From assembly GCA_003952965.2 (NCBI GenBank), contig RXIC02000421.1, positions 62,001 to 126,000 on the forward strand: DNA of 64,000 nucleotides, in the 5' to 3' direction. Both the position numbers and the translations under genes were made by a program. Below are positions 1 to 12,900 of the stretch, piece after piece. The stretch comes from Morella rubra. Its lineage: Eukaryota > Streptophyta > Magnoliopsida > Fagales > Myricaceae. How positions within the stretch are numbered: position 1 is the stretch's first letter; every line of letters begins with the position of its first letter. The notes beneath the pieces were generated by a model, which saw only the letters and a list, made by a program, of their open reading frames with translations, had not been told where the DNA came from and made no database searches.

Positions 1-17
1 GCTATTTTTAAAGTATA

Positions 18-108
18 TGGGCCTATACCTTTCCTGAGTATTGCCACAATAAAGGCCCATAATTAATTCAGGCCCATGTCTGTAAGTCGGCTGAAAGAGA
101 CCGGCCCA
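18..108. promoter_or_regulatory. Four site II (TGGGCC/GGCCCA) motifs upstream of SDHAF4
   Basis: TGGGCC lies at 18-23, and its complement GGCCCA at 54-59, 71-76 and 103-108, all within 310 bases of the SDHAF4 start codon. Site II elements (TGGGCY) are known in plants to cluster upstream of nuclear genes for mitochondrial and ribosomal proteins. Four copies in 90 bases fit the mitochondrial product. The regulatory role is inferred. Confidence 0.55.
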
Positions 109-320
109 CAAAGAAACAAGAATGGAGGAGCCTGGCAAACTTTCAGCCTTCAGGAACGGAGGAACCCACGATGCAAACTTCATATGGAACCGCGTTACTT
201 CAAACGACACCGTTGGCATTCGAGCTCAACTGCTCAAACCCTCGACCATCTGTCTCCAAGTTCTGAGGTTCCTTTCTTTCTTTGTGCAAAGCCAACTTAG
301 CCAAGAGCTAGCAAAGCAGA

Positions 321-668
321 ATGGCGAGCAGTTTGGTCCGTCTATTCTCTTCGATAACTACCACTTCGGTTCCTAGGTTGAGTAGATCCGATCCACTGAC
401 TCGCACCGTCTCCAATTCGTTGAGCCGACTCATCTGCTCCGCGACTCAGCAGCCGCAACCACTGGAAGAAAACCCCGATAAGCCACGAGCAGAGACTATG
501 GAACATGATCCCCAAGGCAAAAGCGAAGAAGATCATCAGGAAGTCGAGGAAGAGGACGACAATGACGATTCTGTGAATAAAGCGACCGGCGAGATAGGCG
601 GTCCCCGGGGGCCCGAGCCCACCCGATACGGAGATTGGGAGCGAAACGGCCGGTGCTCTGATTTCTAA
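321..668 (+). CDS. SDHAF4: Succinate dehydrogenase assembly factor 4, mitochondrial
   Basis: Single-exon gene of 115 residues. The C-terminal block, about residues 88-115, has the DUF1674/SDHAF4 signature [18 protein letters not shown] followed by the terminal NGRCSDF. This is the most conserved part of the family, and the length matches plant homologues. In this family the protein binds the flavinated catalytic subunit of complex II in the mitochondrial matrix and helps it join the iron-sulfur subunit, limiting free-radical leakage. The N-terminus (MASSLVRLF...) is rich in Ser, Arg and Thr and lacks acidic residues for about 45 positions, as expected of a mitochondrial presequence. A long acidic linker follows, about residues 57-85. 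The ATG at 321 is preferred because it gives the presequence. Upstream ATGs open only short unrelated frames. No close neighbour shares its function. Confidence 0.93.
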   Translation: MASSLVRLFSSITTTSVPRLSRSDPLTRTVSNSLSRLICSATQQPQPLEENPDKPRAETMEHDPQGKSEEDHQEVEEEDDNDDSVNKATGEIGGPRGPEPTRYGDWERNGRCSDF

Positions 669-821
669 GATTCTGCTTCAAAAATGTTACGTTGGTTCAG
701 ATTCTCTGCCTCTCTCCTCCTGTCTTTGGCTTTGGTAGTTAGATATGTGATGCGATGTCGCTGTGTGCGACTCAGCTTTTTGATGACTGTGTAGTGGGGT
801 TTCATATTTTGAAGAGAGAAC

Positions 822-827
822 AATAAA
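822..827 (+). other. Poly(A) signal of SDHAF4
   Basis: AATAAA lies about 155 bases after the SDHAF4 stop codon, in a T-rich stretch. This is the usual plant near-upstream element. No other candidate is closer to the stop. Confidence 0.5.
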
Positions 828-859
828 ATCCCCATGTATCTTCTTTTTAGAAAAATGTT

Positions 860-3600
860 CATTAATAAGTAAAGAATCCTTTTACCTGTTGCCTGTTGGT
901 GTATGCGCATATAGTGTACTATATGCACTACAAAGCTTCACAGGCAGTAGAGAGAAATGAAAAGATATCGATTTTGCGGGTGGAACTTTCTTGGTTGAAA
1001 GGTAGTTCGCATTTGAAAATGGTGTATTGTAGTTTGTTAACGAGAAATCTGAGGTTTTGGGGAGGCGGGTTTGATGATGTAGCAGAGTTCAATTGGGACC
1101 TATGGGTTGGCATGTGACATTTTGTATTATGCTTCAGTTCCCCTGAATTTGTTATACATCCATTCTATGGAAGTGGTTAGTTACAACTCCATTTTTCCAC
1201 AAGAACCTTAACAAAACCCAGCTGTTCTTCCCTTGTGTGAAATTGCCATTTAGTTTTGGGTTCAGGACTAGATTATCCCAGTGAGTCGTGCACCCTAGAG
1301 TCCCCTTCTATTCTCACAGCCATAGACTGTCCATTGTTCCTACTATTTTTGATGCAAACTTTCCCCTCTTGCATTAACCCAAGAAGTCTTCTAAGCTACG
1401 GTTTAACCTTTCCCTTCGGAATTCTCATTCCAATAGATCCCCAGGCCCAGAGTCAATCTGTAAAGGGTCTCCCAACCACTTGGTAACTATCTCCAGGCCC
1501 AGAGTCAATCTTCTCTGGCTCTTGCTCTCTGCACGTAGCCATGTTCACGGGTGCCTCTCATGGCCACAGCCGCCGCCATACGACATTGTTCGTTGGCCAT
1601 AGCCCATATCTGTCCCCCCCAGCAGACAACAGACGATGAACAACTAAATGAAACAATGTGGCCTAGCCATTTATTTACTTTACAAACAAAAGTTGTCTAG
1701 CCATTTATTTGGAATTAGTTTTGGAAGATGTATTTCTTTTGAGGGCAAAAGTGATTTCGAACTGATGTGACGTCCTCTGCAGTTTTAGTCCCGCTTAAAA
1801 ACCTCCAACTTGTTTCATTAAACCAAGAATAATAATGACAAGAGAATAAGAAAGAATGGATGATGATGGCGATTGATATCGTTAATGCGACTCAATTATA
1901 CCGAGTCAAATTCTGTGCTAATGGGAGGAACAATAAATGAGGGTAATAGATTAATAAAAGAATCATAGATTAAAATATTTGTGAAAAAATGAACTAAATT
2001 GATTAGTTTAATAATTAAAGATAACAGTATTGAGGAAAATGAAATTAATTGATTAATGGAACAATTGTAACCCAAAATATTGAGAAAAAATTACCCAAAT
2101 TGAAACCATAATATTAAGGATATGATATTTTAATAGATTAATGGAATAATTATAGACCTAAATATTGAGGGAAAAAATGCTAATTAGATTAGTTTAACAA
2201 TTAGATTAGTCAAATAGTAACTATAACAACTAGAAATTCAAGTCTATCCCAATTTGGGGGTTAATAGATCTCATCTTCATTGAGCGGCACATCATTTTTG
2301 GAACACGTTCGTTTACGTTTGAATTCTTAGGATTCAAGTAAATCCTAAATTCTGTAAATGAACATGTTTTGTACGTTATTATTTCCAAGTTTATCTTCTA
2401 TTTGAGGTTTGCAAATTACTAATATAGCCTCAAGTTACTATAGACAGATATAATCACTGAAGGGCAAAACGGAGTTTAAAAATTGAATCATTAAATACTC
2501 GATTCTACCGTATTAATTGCATTTGTACTTGGATTGACGGAAAAGCCCCTATTGTCTAATTTCACATTGAAGAGTTGGGTCGAATTTGGAATTTCATCCA
2601 ACCTAATCTGACAACAACAGTTCGCTATCTCCCCCTCCCCTTCGACGTGAAACAAGAATCTGCAACTGTACTCCAACGGCAGGATGACTAGACGGTTGGC
2701 TGAAAAAATCGTTCCATGTGAAGACTGAAAGAAGTGCCAAAGGTTGAAGCTTTTCAGAGGAGGAGGAGAAGGGCAGCTGTACAATCGAATCAGCGTACCA
2801 TAGCCACCCGAACCCGGTCCTCTTCCTCCAGGAGCATCAGCTCCACAGCCACGGCACCGACTACCCGGTGCTGTATTCACAGCCAGGTGAGTCATTTTCA
2901 CCTCTAGTCGCCTCTCTCTGTCTCGATCTCCTGTTGTCTCTACCATTTCACAATTTTCTCATCGCCATTCATGCTTGGATTGTTGAATGTCAGCGGTATG
3001 TTTAATAAAAAATAGAAAATAAAAGGTATTTTCAAAATTATAATACATATTATAAATAAAATATCAATATAAATATTATTTTATCTTTTATCTTTTACAC
3101 ACATCCTAATAAAGATAATCTACAAATAACAAATTTAAAAATCATTATTACCTCTTTTCACACCAATCATTAAAAGTCAATAAATTCTACCTAAACACCA
3201 ATAAACTCTACTTCTACTAAAAATTCTTAAAATACTTAAAATTCTCAAAATCTCACGAAACGTGTTGGCCCAGATTGTACGCCTCGATAGATCTTTATTT
3301 GGATTTGACTGTGGCGGACTTCTTCTTTCTTGCTTAGGCCGGAATTTCCAAGCTCCCACTTTTATAGGCCAAAAAATACTGTGGGTTCAAAATTTGGTTT
3401 TTTTGCTCAGCTGAAGCCATGCCCACCCAAATTTGTTATGACAATAAAATCGGTATCAACGATCAATGGGCCTGTACGTACAATCCCGCTGGAGCTGGGG
3501 CTTAATTAGCCCATAATTAAGATTTCTTCTCTTTCTCTGAGCAGGTAACTTTCCCGTCGGTTTTCCGGGTGATAATCTACGTCAACACGTAAGGTCGACG
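860..3600. other. Intergenic DNA without a recognisable gene
   Basis: No frame here looks like a conserved protein. A 19-base phrase, CCAGGCCCAGAGTCAATCT, occurs twice between 1440 and 1515. The stretch 1950-2220 is AT-rich and contains two degenerate direct copies built around ATTAATGGAA and AATATTGAG. The stretch 3000-3180 is almost pure A/T and could be an eroded MITE. Nothing else can be supported. Confidence 0.4.
2301..2372. repeat. Short imperfect palindrome
   Basis: The left half (ACACGTTCGTTTAC ... TTAGGATT) reads as an imperfect reverse complement of the right half (AATCCTAA ... GTAAATGAACATGTT) around a loop of about six bases. Each arm is about 33 bases. It may be a remnant of a small foldback element, but no flanking target duplication was recognised. 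Confidence 0.4.
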
Positions 3601-3797
3601 CGACTTTTGCTAAGAGTAAAAAAAAAAAAAAAAAAAAAAAAGTTCACGTGACCGTTACGGGGACTTGCACAGAAACTCTGTTCGAGTCTTGTCAAAAAGT
3701 CACGACTTTTACTAAGATAAAAAAAGAAAAAAAAAGGTTCACGTGACCTTTACGCCAGAACTTGCACAGAAACTCTGTACGAGTCTTGTCAAAAAGA
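3601..3797 (+). repeat. Two-copy tandem repeat, about 100 bp per unit
   Basis: Copy 1 (3601-3702) and copy 2 (3703-3797) share the order CGACTTTT(G/A)CTAAG, a poly-A tract, GTTCACGTGACC, ACTTGCACAGAAACTCTG and CGAGTCTTGTCAAAAAG. The poly-A tract is about 23 long in copy 1 and is interrupted and shorter in copy 2. Each unit carries a CACGTG core. Confidence 0.85.
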
Positions 3798-3959
3798 TTT
3801 TCTCTGATTCTTGGAATCCATAGTGTCAGATACGCCATGACCCCTTTGAAGGCGGGCGTATTCTTTGGGTCGCACTTCGATATTTTATCGTTGTTCTACA
3901 GAACGAGAACAATCCACTTTTAAGACTTTTGCTACCTAGCAGCCGCTCTCAACGTGCCC

Positions 3960-6400
3960 CGTTGGAAAAGCTTTTCTTTCCTTTCACAGCAGGTTTCCAA
4001 TTAGTTTCCGACTAGTTGTGTCTTCATGAGTATGTTGATTATAAAATGGACCCTGCGACTGTTGCTCAGTTGCATCATTCAGATTGCAACTTAGGTGTTA
4101 GAGAAAATGGGGAACGAGGAGGAATATTCGGATACCTTTTGAAAAATCCTTTTAAACTTTGGCCAATATGTAATGACATTTTCCTGGCAAGTATCTAGGG
4201 TCCACTAGAGGAGGACAATACTTTTAAACTTTTTTTTATGTGTCAGTTACCAGGATGCTTTTCTATTCACTCACCTAGAAGGTTTTTACTCTGTTTAGTT
4301 GGGACACATTAATTTAGTATCACTAATGTCTGAAACTAATATGACTTTTGGTAATTTAAAATTTTAACAAAATTTTACTTTTAACAACATACTTCAAAAT
4401 TTTACTTATACTTTTATTACTCATTCACCAATTCTAATACTATCTTTGTTTTTTAACACCAACACAAATTTAACAAAAAATTTTAATAAAATTTTGAAAT
4501 CAAATGCACTGTAAATTACAAATACCATTCTACAAGATAAAGTACTGAGAAACAAATATTTAAAATTTCCTAAGGTGATGTTTGATTAGGAATAATTTTC
4601 AATTTTTAAATTATTTTTTTATTTAAAGTCATGACACAACAAGCGTTTGTAAATAAAAATTTTAATAAATTTTATTTTTATTAAACATACTTCAATATTT
4701 TACTTTTACTTTTATTACTTATTCTTTAATTTTAATATCATTTTTTTTTTTAACAACGACACAAAATTTTATTAAAACAAACCCCCTATAAATATCAAAA
4801 TCTCATAATTTTCACCTATATTTTGTCATAAAAAGGGGTGCCGCACTAAGAAAGAAAAGAGAGCACTAGAACAACAGATTGACAGAAAAAGGGGGGTGCC
4901 GCGCTAAGAGAAAAAACTGAGAAAAAAATCAATATAATTAGTCTTGACTTCCTTAATTGAGATTTCCTTTAAATTAAGAATCTCGATCCAGAAAAAAAAA
5001 CAACCTTAAATGCAGCAATGTCATAAAACATCTCTCATACTATCGCTTATCGCCTCAAGATGAAGCATTAAGCAAATTCTTGGCTAACGACATGATTCAA
5101 GTTTCATCACTCGCTCTTTCCATGATGAAATACACTACAATTGCAAACATTTCAAAATTAGTCTTAAGTAAGTCAAGGACACGTCTTAGCAATAGTAAAT
5201 TCGAACTCAAACTTTAGCTACGGATACAGACTTTACACAGTTTGTATAGTCGCTAAAAAATTTATTTTTCCAATTACTTTAGAAAGAGGTAGATTTTTTT
5301 TTGGCTAAATTATTCCGTACGTTCTTGGGGTTTGACTTTTTCTCCATTTGGTCTTTAGGGTTTAATTTTTCTTAAAAGCATCCATGGGGTGAGGACCCAT
5401 TACTAAATAGATCTTGACATCAACTCTTGGACGGAAATACCCACGCAGCTAACAACTTACACGTGGGCACTAACAACTGGATTTTTTTTAAAAATTTCGC
5501 CCAATCAGAATGTGACACGTGTCAGTATAATAAATAAAAATAAAAAATATTTTAAAAAATAAAAAAATAAATCTAAAATCTAAAATCTCCTCTCTGTGTC
5601 TTGAACTTCAGTGGGTCAACAATGACATTTTAGTCGCAAATATCTGCTGTCCACCACATGAAGACAATTCTGTTCAACTTTTCTTATTTGTCAGCTGTCA
5701 TGAACCTTCACTTTTCACTCTGAGAGAGGTTTACGTCCTGACTTTCTAGTTGAGTCCGTAATTAATGGTTCATTAATAACTATTTATCTGATCATAGTAG
5801 ATAAAAAGATAGAAAAAAAAAAAAAAAAACTGATTAGGATACCTTTAATTTTGAAAATAAATATTTATAAAATTAAAAGAATAAAAAATCCCGCAAAATT
5901 CTAAACGAATGTCCACCGCAAACTCAGATGTTGAGAAGATCAACTTGCTTGTTGATCGAAGAAAAGACTCCAATTGATCAGGACCACTGCCAATAATGAC
6001 GATTGGCAGTGACAATACTATTGTCATTTCCTGGATACTTTAATCAACTTAATTGGGTTGATCTTATGCGTTTGAATAGTCTTTTGAAGAAAATCAAGGG
6101 CTAGATATTGATATGGAGTCCCTTCATTGTATAATGACCCTAATGATAATTGACCATTCATGAATTGGCCGTATTCGATCCTTTCGTAGTGAATTTTCGT
6201 TGCTAGTGTTAAAGTTCCACAGGATGAGTACAATCCATTGAAAGGCAGCCATTTTGGACTTAGTGTGTTGGAAAAATCCTTTCTTTCTATTTAGTGCAGG
6301 TTTCTAAATAGTTTCCGGGTAGTTGGGTCTTCAGTGCCTTCATTATATAATGGGCCCCGCGAATGTTGATCAATCGCCTAATGGGCACATGCAGATATAT
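3960..6400. other. Repeat-rich intergenic block with dispersed copies
   Basis: A segment at about 3970-4090 (TTTCACAGCAGGTTTCCAAT ... GACCCTGCGACTGTTG) recurs in diverged form at about 6270-6400. The segment after it, 4200-4310, recurs at about 5640-5770. The phrase GGGTGCCGC(A/G)CTAAG occurs twice, near 4840 and 4895. The stretch 5300-5630, starting GGCTAAATTATTCCGTACG, resembles an eroded transposon end followed by A/T-rich filler. No gene is recognised. Confidence 0.4.
4330..4800. mobile_element. Two adjacent AT-rich MITE-like copies
   Basis: Two stretches, about 4340-4520 and 4580-4795, share AACATACTTCAA(A/T)ATTTTACTT and the following TTTTATTACT(C/T)ATTC. The second copy has loosely inverted ends, GGTGATGTTTGATTAGG near 4575 and ACAAACCCCC near 4785. 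They look like two eroded members of one non-autonomous family. No target duplication can be assigned. Confidence 0.35.
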
Positions 6401-7007
6401 GTTGAGAAGTATTAGTGGTCAATGATATGTAAACATATTTACAAATTAACAAATATATGAAATTTTTTCTATATGTGACTACCTTGTTTTCTCGTAGCCC
6501 ATTTATATCCATGATCATACAAAGCTGCGAGGCATGATAAACTATGCGTTTTAACCCATGTTGAGAGCTTACTATAATTTAATGTTTTAATCCTTATTTC
6601 CCTGACACAAGTCATGTGTAGTAATATCTCTTTTTACTCTTTATCATCTATCTTGAGCTAAGATGCGTTGGCACTTGACACCAATTAGTACGATGGATTG
6701 AAAGCTAGAGATGAAGAGTGTAAACCTATGATAACATTGACATATCATAGGTTGATATATTTACCAAGAGTACATCGGAGTAATAAGGATTATTACAAAA
6801 GATAAATGTTTGTTACCAACACCAACAAGAAACAGCTTGAACACCCTACAAATAGAAGAACCTAAAAAATTAACAGCAATACTATGTGAGTATATACACG
6901 GTACAATTTCAATGAATCTTGAAAAAACTTTCAATACACCGACACTTATTTTGATTATGGAATGAATTCCTGGGCATTTACTCTAACTCTGGGATGATCT
7001 CTAACTC

Positions 7008-9539
7008 CTAGTTTACACTTCTTGGATGCATACTTGCTTTGATTCTTGTGGAACCTGTTGAAGTAAAAGGATTAGGAGGCAGAGTTAAGTTTTTCCCTTC
7101 TCCTTCCAACATTTGAACCGCAAGTTTCATGGAAGGACGATCCATTGGATGCCACTGGATGCACCAATGACCCACAACCGCAAGTTTCTTTGCAATTTCA
7201 GCGTCTCCATCATCTTCAACATAGAGTCTCAGGTCATCTTTTTGTTCCAAAAGATTGTAGATCCATTTTGGAAAGTAAACTTGGCTACTTTTTTCCGATG
7301 TAAGGTCTGTGTTTTTTCTTCCCCCAACAATTTCAAGCAGCAACATTCCAAGACTATAAACATCTGCTTTATAAGACACGTTTCCAAAATTCCTAGAGAA
7401 TACTTTAGGTGCAATATAACCCATGGTCCCCTTAATTGATATCAAAATGGAGAATTCTTTGGTCGCAACCTTGGTGAAGATATTCAACTCCTTTGGCTAT
7501 GCCAATGGCTATATCTTGCAACTTTTCCCAACTAAGAAAACAATTATTGGTATCCGGTGAACCTATGAACTTCTCTAGTGAATTATTCGGTAAGAACTCA
7601 TAAACTAGAGCTCGTCTAAATCCATCAGCACAGAAGCCAACCAAGCGAACTACATTAACGTGGTGGATCTTACCTACTGTTCTAACCTCATTGATGAATT
7701 CTTCTCCATTTCCATTAGAAAGGGTTCAGGATCTTCACTGCAACTTGAATTTCATTGGAAAGTTTTCCTTTGAATATTGTTCCATATTTTCCTTGTCCTA
7801 ACTTCTCAGTAAATCCACTTGTAATCCTTTTAATATCAGCATACGAGTACCTAGTGGGCTTAAAATTTCTGTAGTCCTCCAAAAATATTTTTATCTTTGC
7901 CTGATTTTGTTTTTCTATTTTATCATATCTGTAGACACGGACAACTGCAAAGACCACTAGTACTAATAGAAACGAACCTAAGATGGCACCTGCACGGTAA
8001 ACACATAGACGATCGTTAACGGTCAAGAACATCCATATTCCTGAACATGAAAATTTTGATCAGCCAATTATGAACAACTTACCAACGTCACGCAGTTTTA
8101 GTGATTCACCTGCAAAAGTTTCTCCCAAAGTTAAGCTATCATTTTGCTTTAAATATAATTGCTCTATTCGAACGGCTTTTGGTGAGCTACCAGCCTAAAA
8201 TTCATTCTCACACTAGCCTGGTATTCGGACATAGTAGTCGAACCTAAGTTTCGGTTTCCAGATTTGCTCCCAATGTATGGGGGGATCTCCTAAGTTGTGG
8301 TTCATTAGAAACAATTTTTCAAAAGAAATTGCTTTCCCTGGGTTGTAATTAAGGTTTGGGTCTCAGGAACAGAGGAAATCCGCGGTTGCAGAAGAGCACT
8401 AGAAAGCTAATTAAGCCTGACCAAATCAATTCATATATACCCGACACCTGGTAATAATAAAACCTTTTGTAGAACTTTTCGACTAGGAAGGTTTGATGGA
8501 AGACAATACCTTTACTTTGTTCGGGGAAGCACTCGGTCCTTGATTCACTGCGATTGTTCTTCAATCTACATTTTTTGCCTTCTCCTGCACAGTGTCCGCA
8601 CGCTGGAGTGAACCACTTCAATTCAAGAAAGTTAGCACCACCGAATACAACACCCTCGGAATTTGTGGAATATCATATATTTTTGTACAGTTAGATGCAA
8701 TATTGGGCAAGTCATCGAGGAAAGTGCGAGAACGGAAGGCACAAACTTGGTGGTTAGGGCCACTAAACAAGGGATACAACTTTCAACTTTTCGTTTCTCC
8801 CCATAACAACTGAAAAACGTATAACCGTTGTAAAAATCATAACGAGACGCTTTTCTGAGTTGGAAAGGTGAAGAAGATATGTTGAGTCCCCGAAGGCTCC
8901 TTATAAGGCAATGTTGTGCGTCCGTTAGTTGAATTAGTTGAGACACTTAGGGCATGTTCGTGTTCAACTTTTTCCTAAGATTCAAATCCATTAATAAAAT
9001 TATCACCAAACATCTTAAGAATTCAAACACAAACACCAATACATTTACACAATCTCCAACAACTTTTTACACAAACTTCAATACATTTTTTTTAAAAAAT
9101 TATAACAAATCTTCTCTCTCTATACTTTTTCACAAAATTTCAATACTTTTTTATTAAAAAATTACATCAAATCATTTCTCTCTCACTTTTACACAAACAC
9201 CTATAAAACACTATTTAACATAAATATTCACAACTTTTTTAAAATCCTACCATTTTTCACAACACGAACATGCCCTTAGTCAATTCTTGTGACAAAGAGC
9301 TTGACTGAATTTGGCAGCTCCAGCACCGTTTCGTTTCTATGGGTGCAGGATAGATTAAATCCTGGATAGCCACAGAGGTACTCTGGCTGGCTGTTAAGTC
9401 GGAAAGGAAATCGGATAGGCAGGCCAGAGCTTCCACAACTTAATTCAGGACAGTCGTACTTTTGGCCGTCTCCAAGGTCTACGAGGAAGACTACAACCAA
9501 GAAGAAGTAGGAGATCACCATTTCTAAGGAAACATCCAT
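7008..9539 (-). pseudogene. Broken Lr10-type receptor kinase gene
   Basis: On the minus strand the order is: start codon at 9539, signal peptide and GUB_WAK start (CPELSCGSSGLPIRFPF), a MITE at 9275-8950, the rest of the extracellular domain (8946-8632), a Cys-rich WAK-associated end (CGHCAGEGKKC, about 8610-8570), a transmembrane segment near 7990-7930, and a kinase from about 7880 to 7008. The glycine loop is GQGKYG and the lysine lies in AVKIL. The catalytic loop starts as ILHFDI and then jumps to GTMGYIAP near 7432, so about 40 residues including DFG are deleted. There are further frame breaks near 7720 and 8630. The family acts at the plasma membrane; the wheat Lr10 homologue gives leaf-rust resistance. 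It is head to head with the LRK10L gene starting at 9990. A functional kinase is very unlikely. Confidence 0.85.
8950..9275. mobile_element. MITE, Tourist/PIF-Harbinger-like, inside an exon
   Basis: Perfect 15-bp terminal inverted repeats, GGGCATGTTCGTGTT (8950-8964) and its complement (9261-9275), bound 326 bp of A/T-rich DNA. The 3-bp target TTA is duplicated at 8947-8949 and 9276-9278. A TTA/TAA target points to PIF/Harbinger-type MITEs. It splits the GUB_WAK exon of the Lr10-type pseudogene between FVTRID and SQLIQL. It has no coding capacity. Confidence 0.85.
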
Positions 9540-9989
9540 CTCCGTTGTCTGTGAGTACTTTCTCAGCCTCTTAAAATATCTCTAATCTGGGTTGCGAAGG
9601 AATTTATGGGCCAGTTGTTTCTCCGATGATTACTTGGCACCTTGCTCAAGGGACCAGGAAATTTCTGGGTGGGATTCTCGCGGCGTCAGGCCATGTGCTA
9701 ATGGTACTCTTATATCCGCGGTCTAATTTTCGTTCAATTAATTTTTATTTTTTTGGATAATTCTTTCACTGCTACTTCATTTGAAGAAAAATTTACCTGG
9801 AGTCGCACGAAAGTTAACTGGGTCAACCCTGTCGAGCTTCTCTTGTTTTTTTTTTTTTTTTTTTTTCTTTCTTTTTCTGCGCTGTCGAGCTCTTCTTGGA
9901 CTTTCTTAAAATTCTTTTAAGATGATGCCGCTCGCATTTGTGATTTGTCTGCAGATTACAAAAGCTATACCTTCTCTCTCTCTCTCTCA
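9540..9989. promoter_or_regulatory. Shared upstream region of a divergent kinase pair
   Basis: These 450 bases separate the start codons of the minus-strand Lr10-type gene and the plus-strand LRK10L gene, so they should hold both promoters. A GGTCAA (W-box-like, read TTGACC on the minus strand) lies near 9820. A T tract runs from about 9848 to 9866. A (CT)n run directly precedes the ATG at 9990. A similar CT run precedes the third LRK10L gene at about 22140-22157. No TATA box can be fixed with confidence. Confidence 0.4.
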
Positions 9990-12900
9990 ATGGCAAGAGC
10001 AGTCCCCTTCACTGCAGGACTGACAGTCCTTATTGTTCTTGTGCTAGTCCACCAAAGTTGCAGTGCTAAGGATGGGCAGCGCTGTGCTCCTTCTTCCTGC
10101 GGCAATCTCAACATAAGCTATCCGTTTCGATTGAAAGACGATCCAGATCCAGAGTGCGGCGACCATAGGTATAACCTGTCATGTGAGAACAACCAGGCAG
10201 TGTTATACTTGTATGTGGGAAAATACTTCGTCCGGGAAATCAATTACACTGGCTATAAAATTCGACTTGTAGACTCGGGTATTCAGGAGGATAATCACTC
10301 CTTCATTCCTCGTTATTTTCTTAACCGTCCCAGTTTTCGTTGGATATATCCGTTATATTCCAGGTCTTACCCGTCAATAAAAACTGGGGGGCAGTGTGAT
10401 TCTGGGTTCTGGACTCTGGACCTTCCCGATGTACGATCATTGGGTTTGTTTTTCCTGAGTTGCGAAACACAAGTGAATTCTGAGTATTACTTGGACACGT
10501 CTTCTTGCTTGAAGAAGGGATCAGAATCTTCTCCCAACTCTTCATTATCCCATTCCAAAGGGTATACATACGTTACAGTTGGTTACAATTCCTTAGCGGA
10601 GTTAGAGGTGTTGTGCCGAATAGAGCAAATGTCTCTCACATCGTGGCAGCTGCCAGCTGGAGAATATTACCCAACTACCTGTACCGACGTTTACAATGAA
10701 GTGACCTACGGTTTTGAGCTTTCATGGTTCCAAGTATATTGTGATAACTTCACAGATGATGGCTATTGCTACCTCAATGACACGTCTAATTTGCCAGTTC
10801 AGTGCGACAATTATTCTGGTACGTAAATTAGAATGCGATCGAGCTGAAAAAAACATGAGACTGCTTTTAGATTTTGTTTTTGTTTGTTTTTTAACCTTGG
10901 GCAAATGCATGATTAGATTAACATATAACAAAAGAAAGCATATTCGCCTCTAACTAGACAGCCATAAGTTAATTAGTTGGTCCTGAAGCCCAAATGAATT
11001 TAATATCTTTCTCCGCTGATGCTAATAATTGGAACGTTATGAACAACACATGATGATATATATATATCCCAATGACTTGATTTTTGTTGCAATACAGTAC
11101 TTATGTTGTTACTTTCTTTTGTGAAAGCATTTCCAGGAGATAGATACTACGCTGGAAAAATATATCAAGGTGAGTTTTCTGCCTTCCCATTTCTTGATAA
11201 AGAAGGCATAATAAAAAAAAAATTATTTATGTCATTTTGTTGGACCATAGACGTCTAATATTTTATTTAAGTACCCTTTTCGATTAATTTGTCTATTTTT
11301 TCTAATTGTTTGCCTTCGTTTTTTTTTTTAATTGTAGCTCTTCACAGGAGGCTAGAATCGATCATCATCAGTAAGAACTTTAATTACAATTTTTCCTTCG
11401 AACACTTCACTGGCATTCAATAGTATCAGTACGTAGATTGTAAACATATATATATATATATATATCTCGAATAAGAAAAATTCTGACTCTTTTTTCAAAT
11501 TAGTTCCATACCGATCGATGATGTTATTCTTTGGTTTGACAACGCAGTACCACAGTTCCGTTGGCTCTTTGGCGATGGCCGTTTTACTGCATTTAATGTT
11601 CGGGATATTGGTGAGTTTCCGATCTCGAAATGGTCGTTTGCAGCCTGGCTAGCTAGTTAGTGTAGAATTAAAGGCACGATGCCATAGAATTGTATGAGTT
11701 CTGCTTGTTGGCCAGTAATTAACTGTGTGCAGACGTAGTTTGATCTCATACTTATCGATTAATCTGACACCAGAAATTGACAATAAGAGGAACAGGAAAA
11801 ATTGCAATTATTTTTTTACGAAATTAGCATCCTTTAAAATTGAATCAAATGTATACGTTGGCATCAGTTAAGGTGTAACCTAATTAAAACCTCGTTAAAA
11901 ATTGTCACGAGGCAAAACTAGGATCAGCTCAAGTGCCCCTTTTAATTCCTAGACAAATTAATAAAGCCTATATCGGCCGTATGAATAGTAGTTGTCATTT
12001 CTTGTAGTTGTCATTTCTTGTTAACAGATCTTTATGGAATTTTTACGTGGGCCTTAAAACTTTTTTCGGTCACTTTCTTGATTAATTAATTGATTTACCG
12101 TCTCATCATATCTCTTTGCAGGCAACCGGCCACTACTGCAACTACTGCTTATCATAATAGTCGACATTGGTAAGCGCGTCTCGCCCTATATCTCTTGTTG
12201 ATCCTCTTTCATCTTCTTTAATGTACCATTAAAGAATATTCATGAAGAAGCTTACATTTAAAACAAAGAGATACTTATAGATTGCTGGGATCTACAGAGA
12301 CAAATGGTTTTTTTTGGGGGGGTAAGTTAGAGAGACACTTATTGACATATAAAACAACACAGAATTTTTTTAACTTAGTACAACAAGATAGCTGTTTATT
12401 TTTTAACAATTCTCGTGATGTTCCTGATCCTAGGACAATTCGTGGCACCGAAACTTATACTAGGGACTCCAGTTGTGGTTTGGTTCCTAATCTACACATG
12501 GCGTAGAAGGCATTTGTCAATGTATGATGCTGTTGAAGAATTTCTGCAAAGCCACAATAACCTCATGCCAATAAGGTACTCTTACTCAGAAATTAAGAAA
12601 ATGACAAAAAGATTCAAGGACAAATTAGGAGAAGGAGGGTATGGCACCGTATTTAAAGGAAAACTTCGAAGTGGCCGACTTGTAGCTATAAAGATGTTAG
12701 GCAAGTCCAAAGCAAATGGGCAAGATTTTATAAATGAGGTCGCAACCATTGGGAGGATTCACCACGTTAATGTAGTGCAACTCATCGGTTTTTGTGTTGA
12801 AGGGTCAAAGCGAGCTCTTGTTTATGAGTTCATGCCTAAAGGATCTCTCAATAAGTTTGTTTGTTCAGAAGGAAGTGTCCTCCTAAGTTATGAGATAATG

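Noticed and set aside
456-458. HFD instead of HRD in the catalytic loop of the intact kinase (residues 456-458)
   Set aside because: Considered as a disabling change, but HFDIKP is shared by all copies here and is normal for this non-RD receptor family.
1256-1486. A 76-codon open frame on the plus strand
   Set aside because: No recognisable motif. It overlaps a repeated phrase (CCCAGAGTCAATCT), and its start is not ATG-supported by context.
2491-2946. A 151-codon open frame on the minus strand
   Set aside because: Composition is erratic, no domain is recognisable, and the frame runs into A/T-rich DNA; more likely chance.
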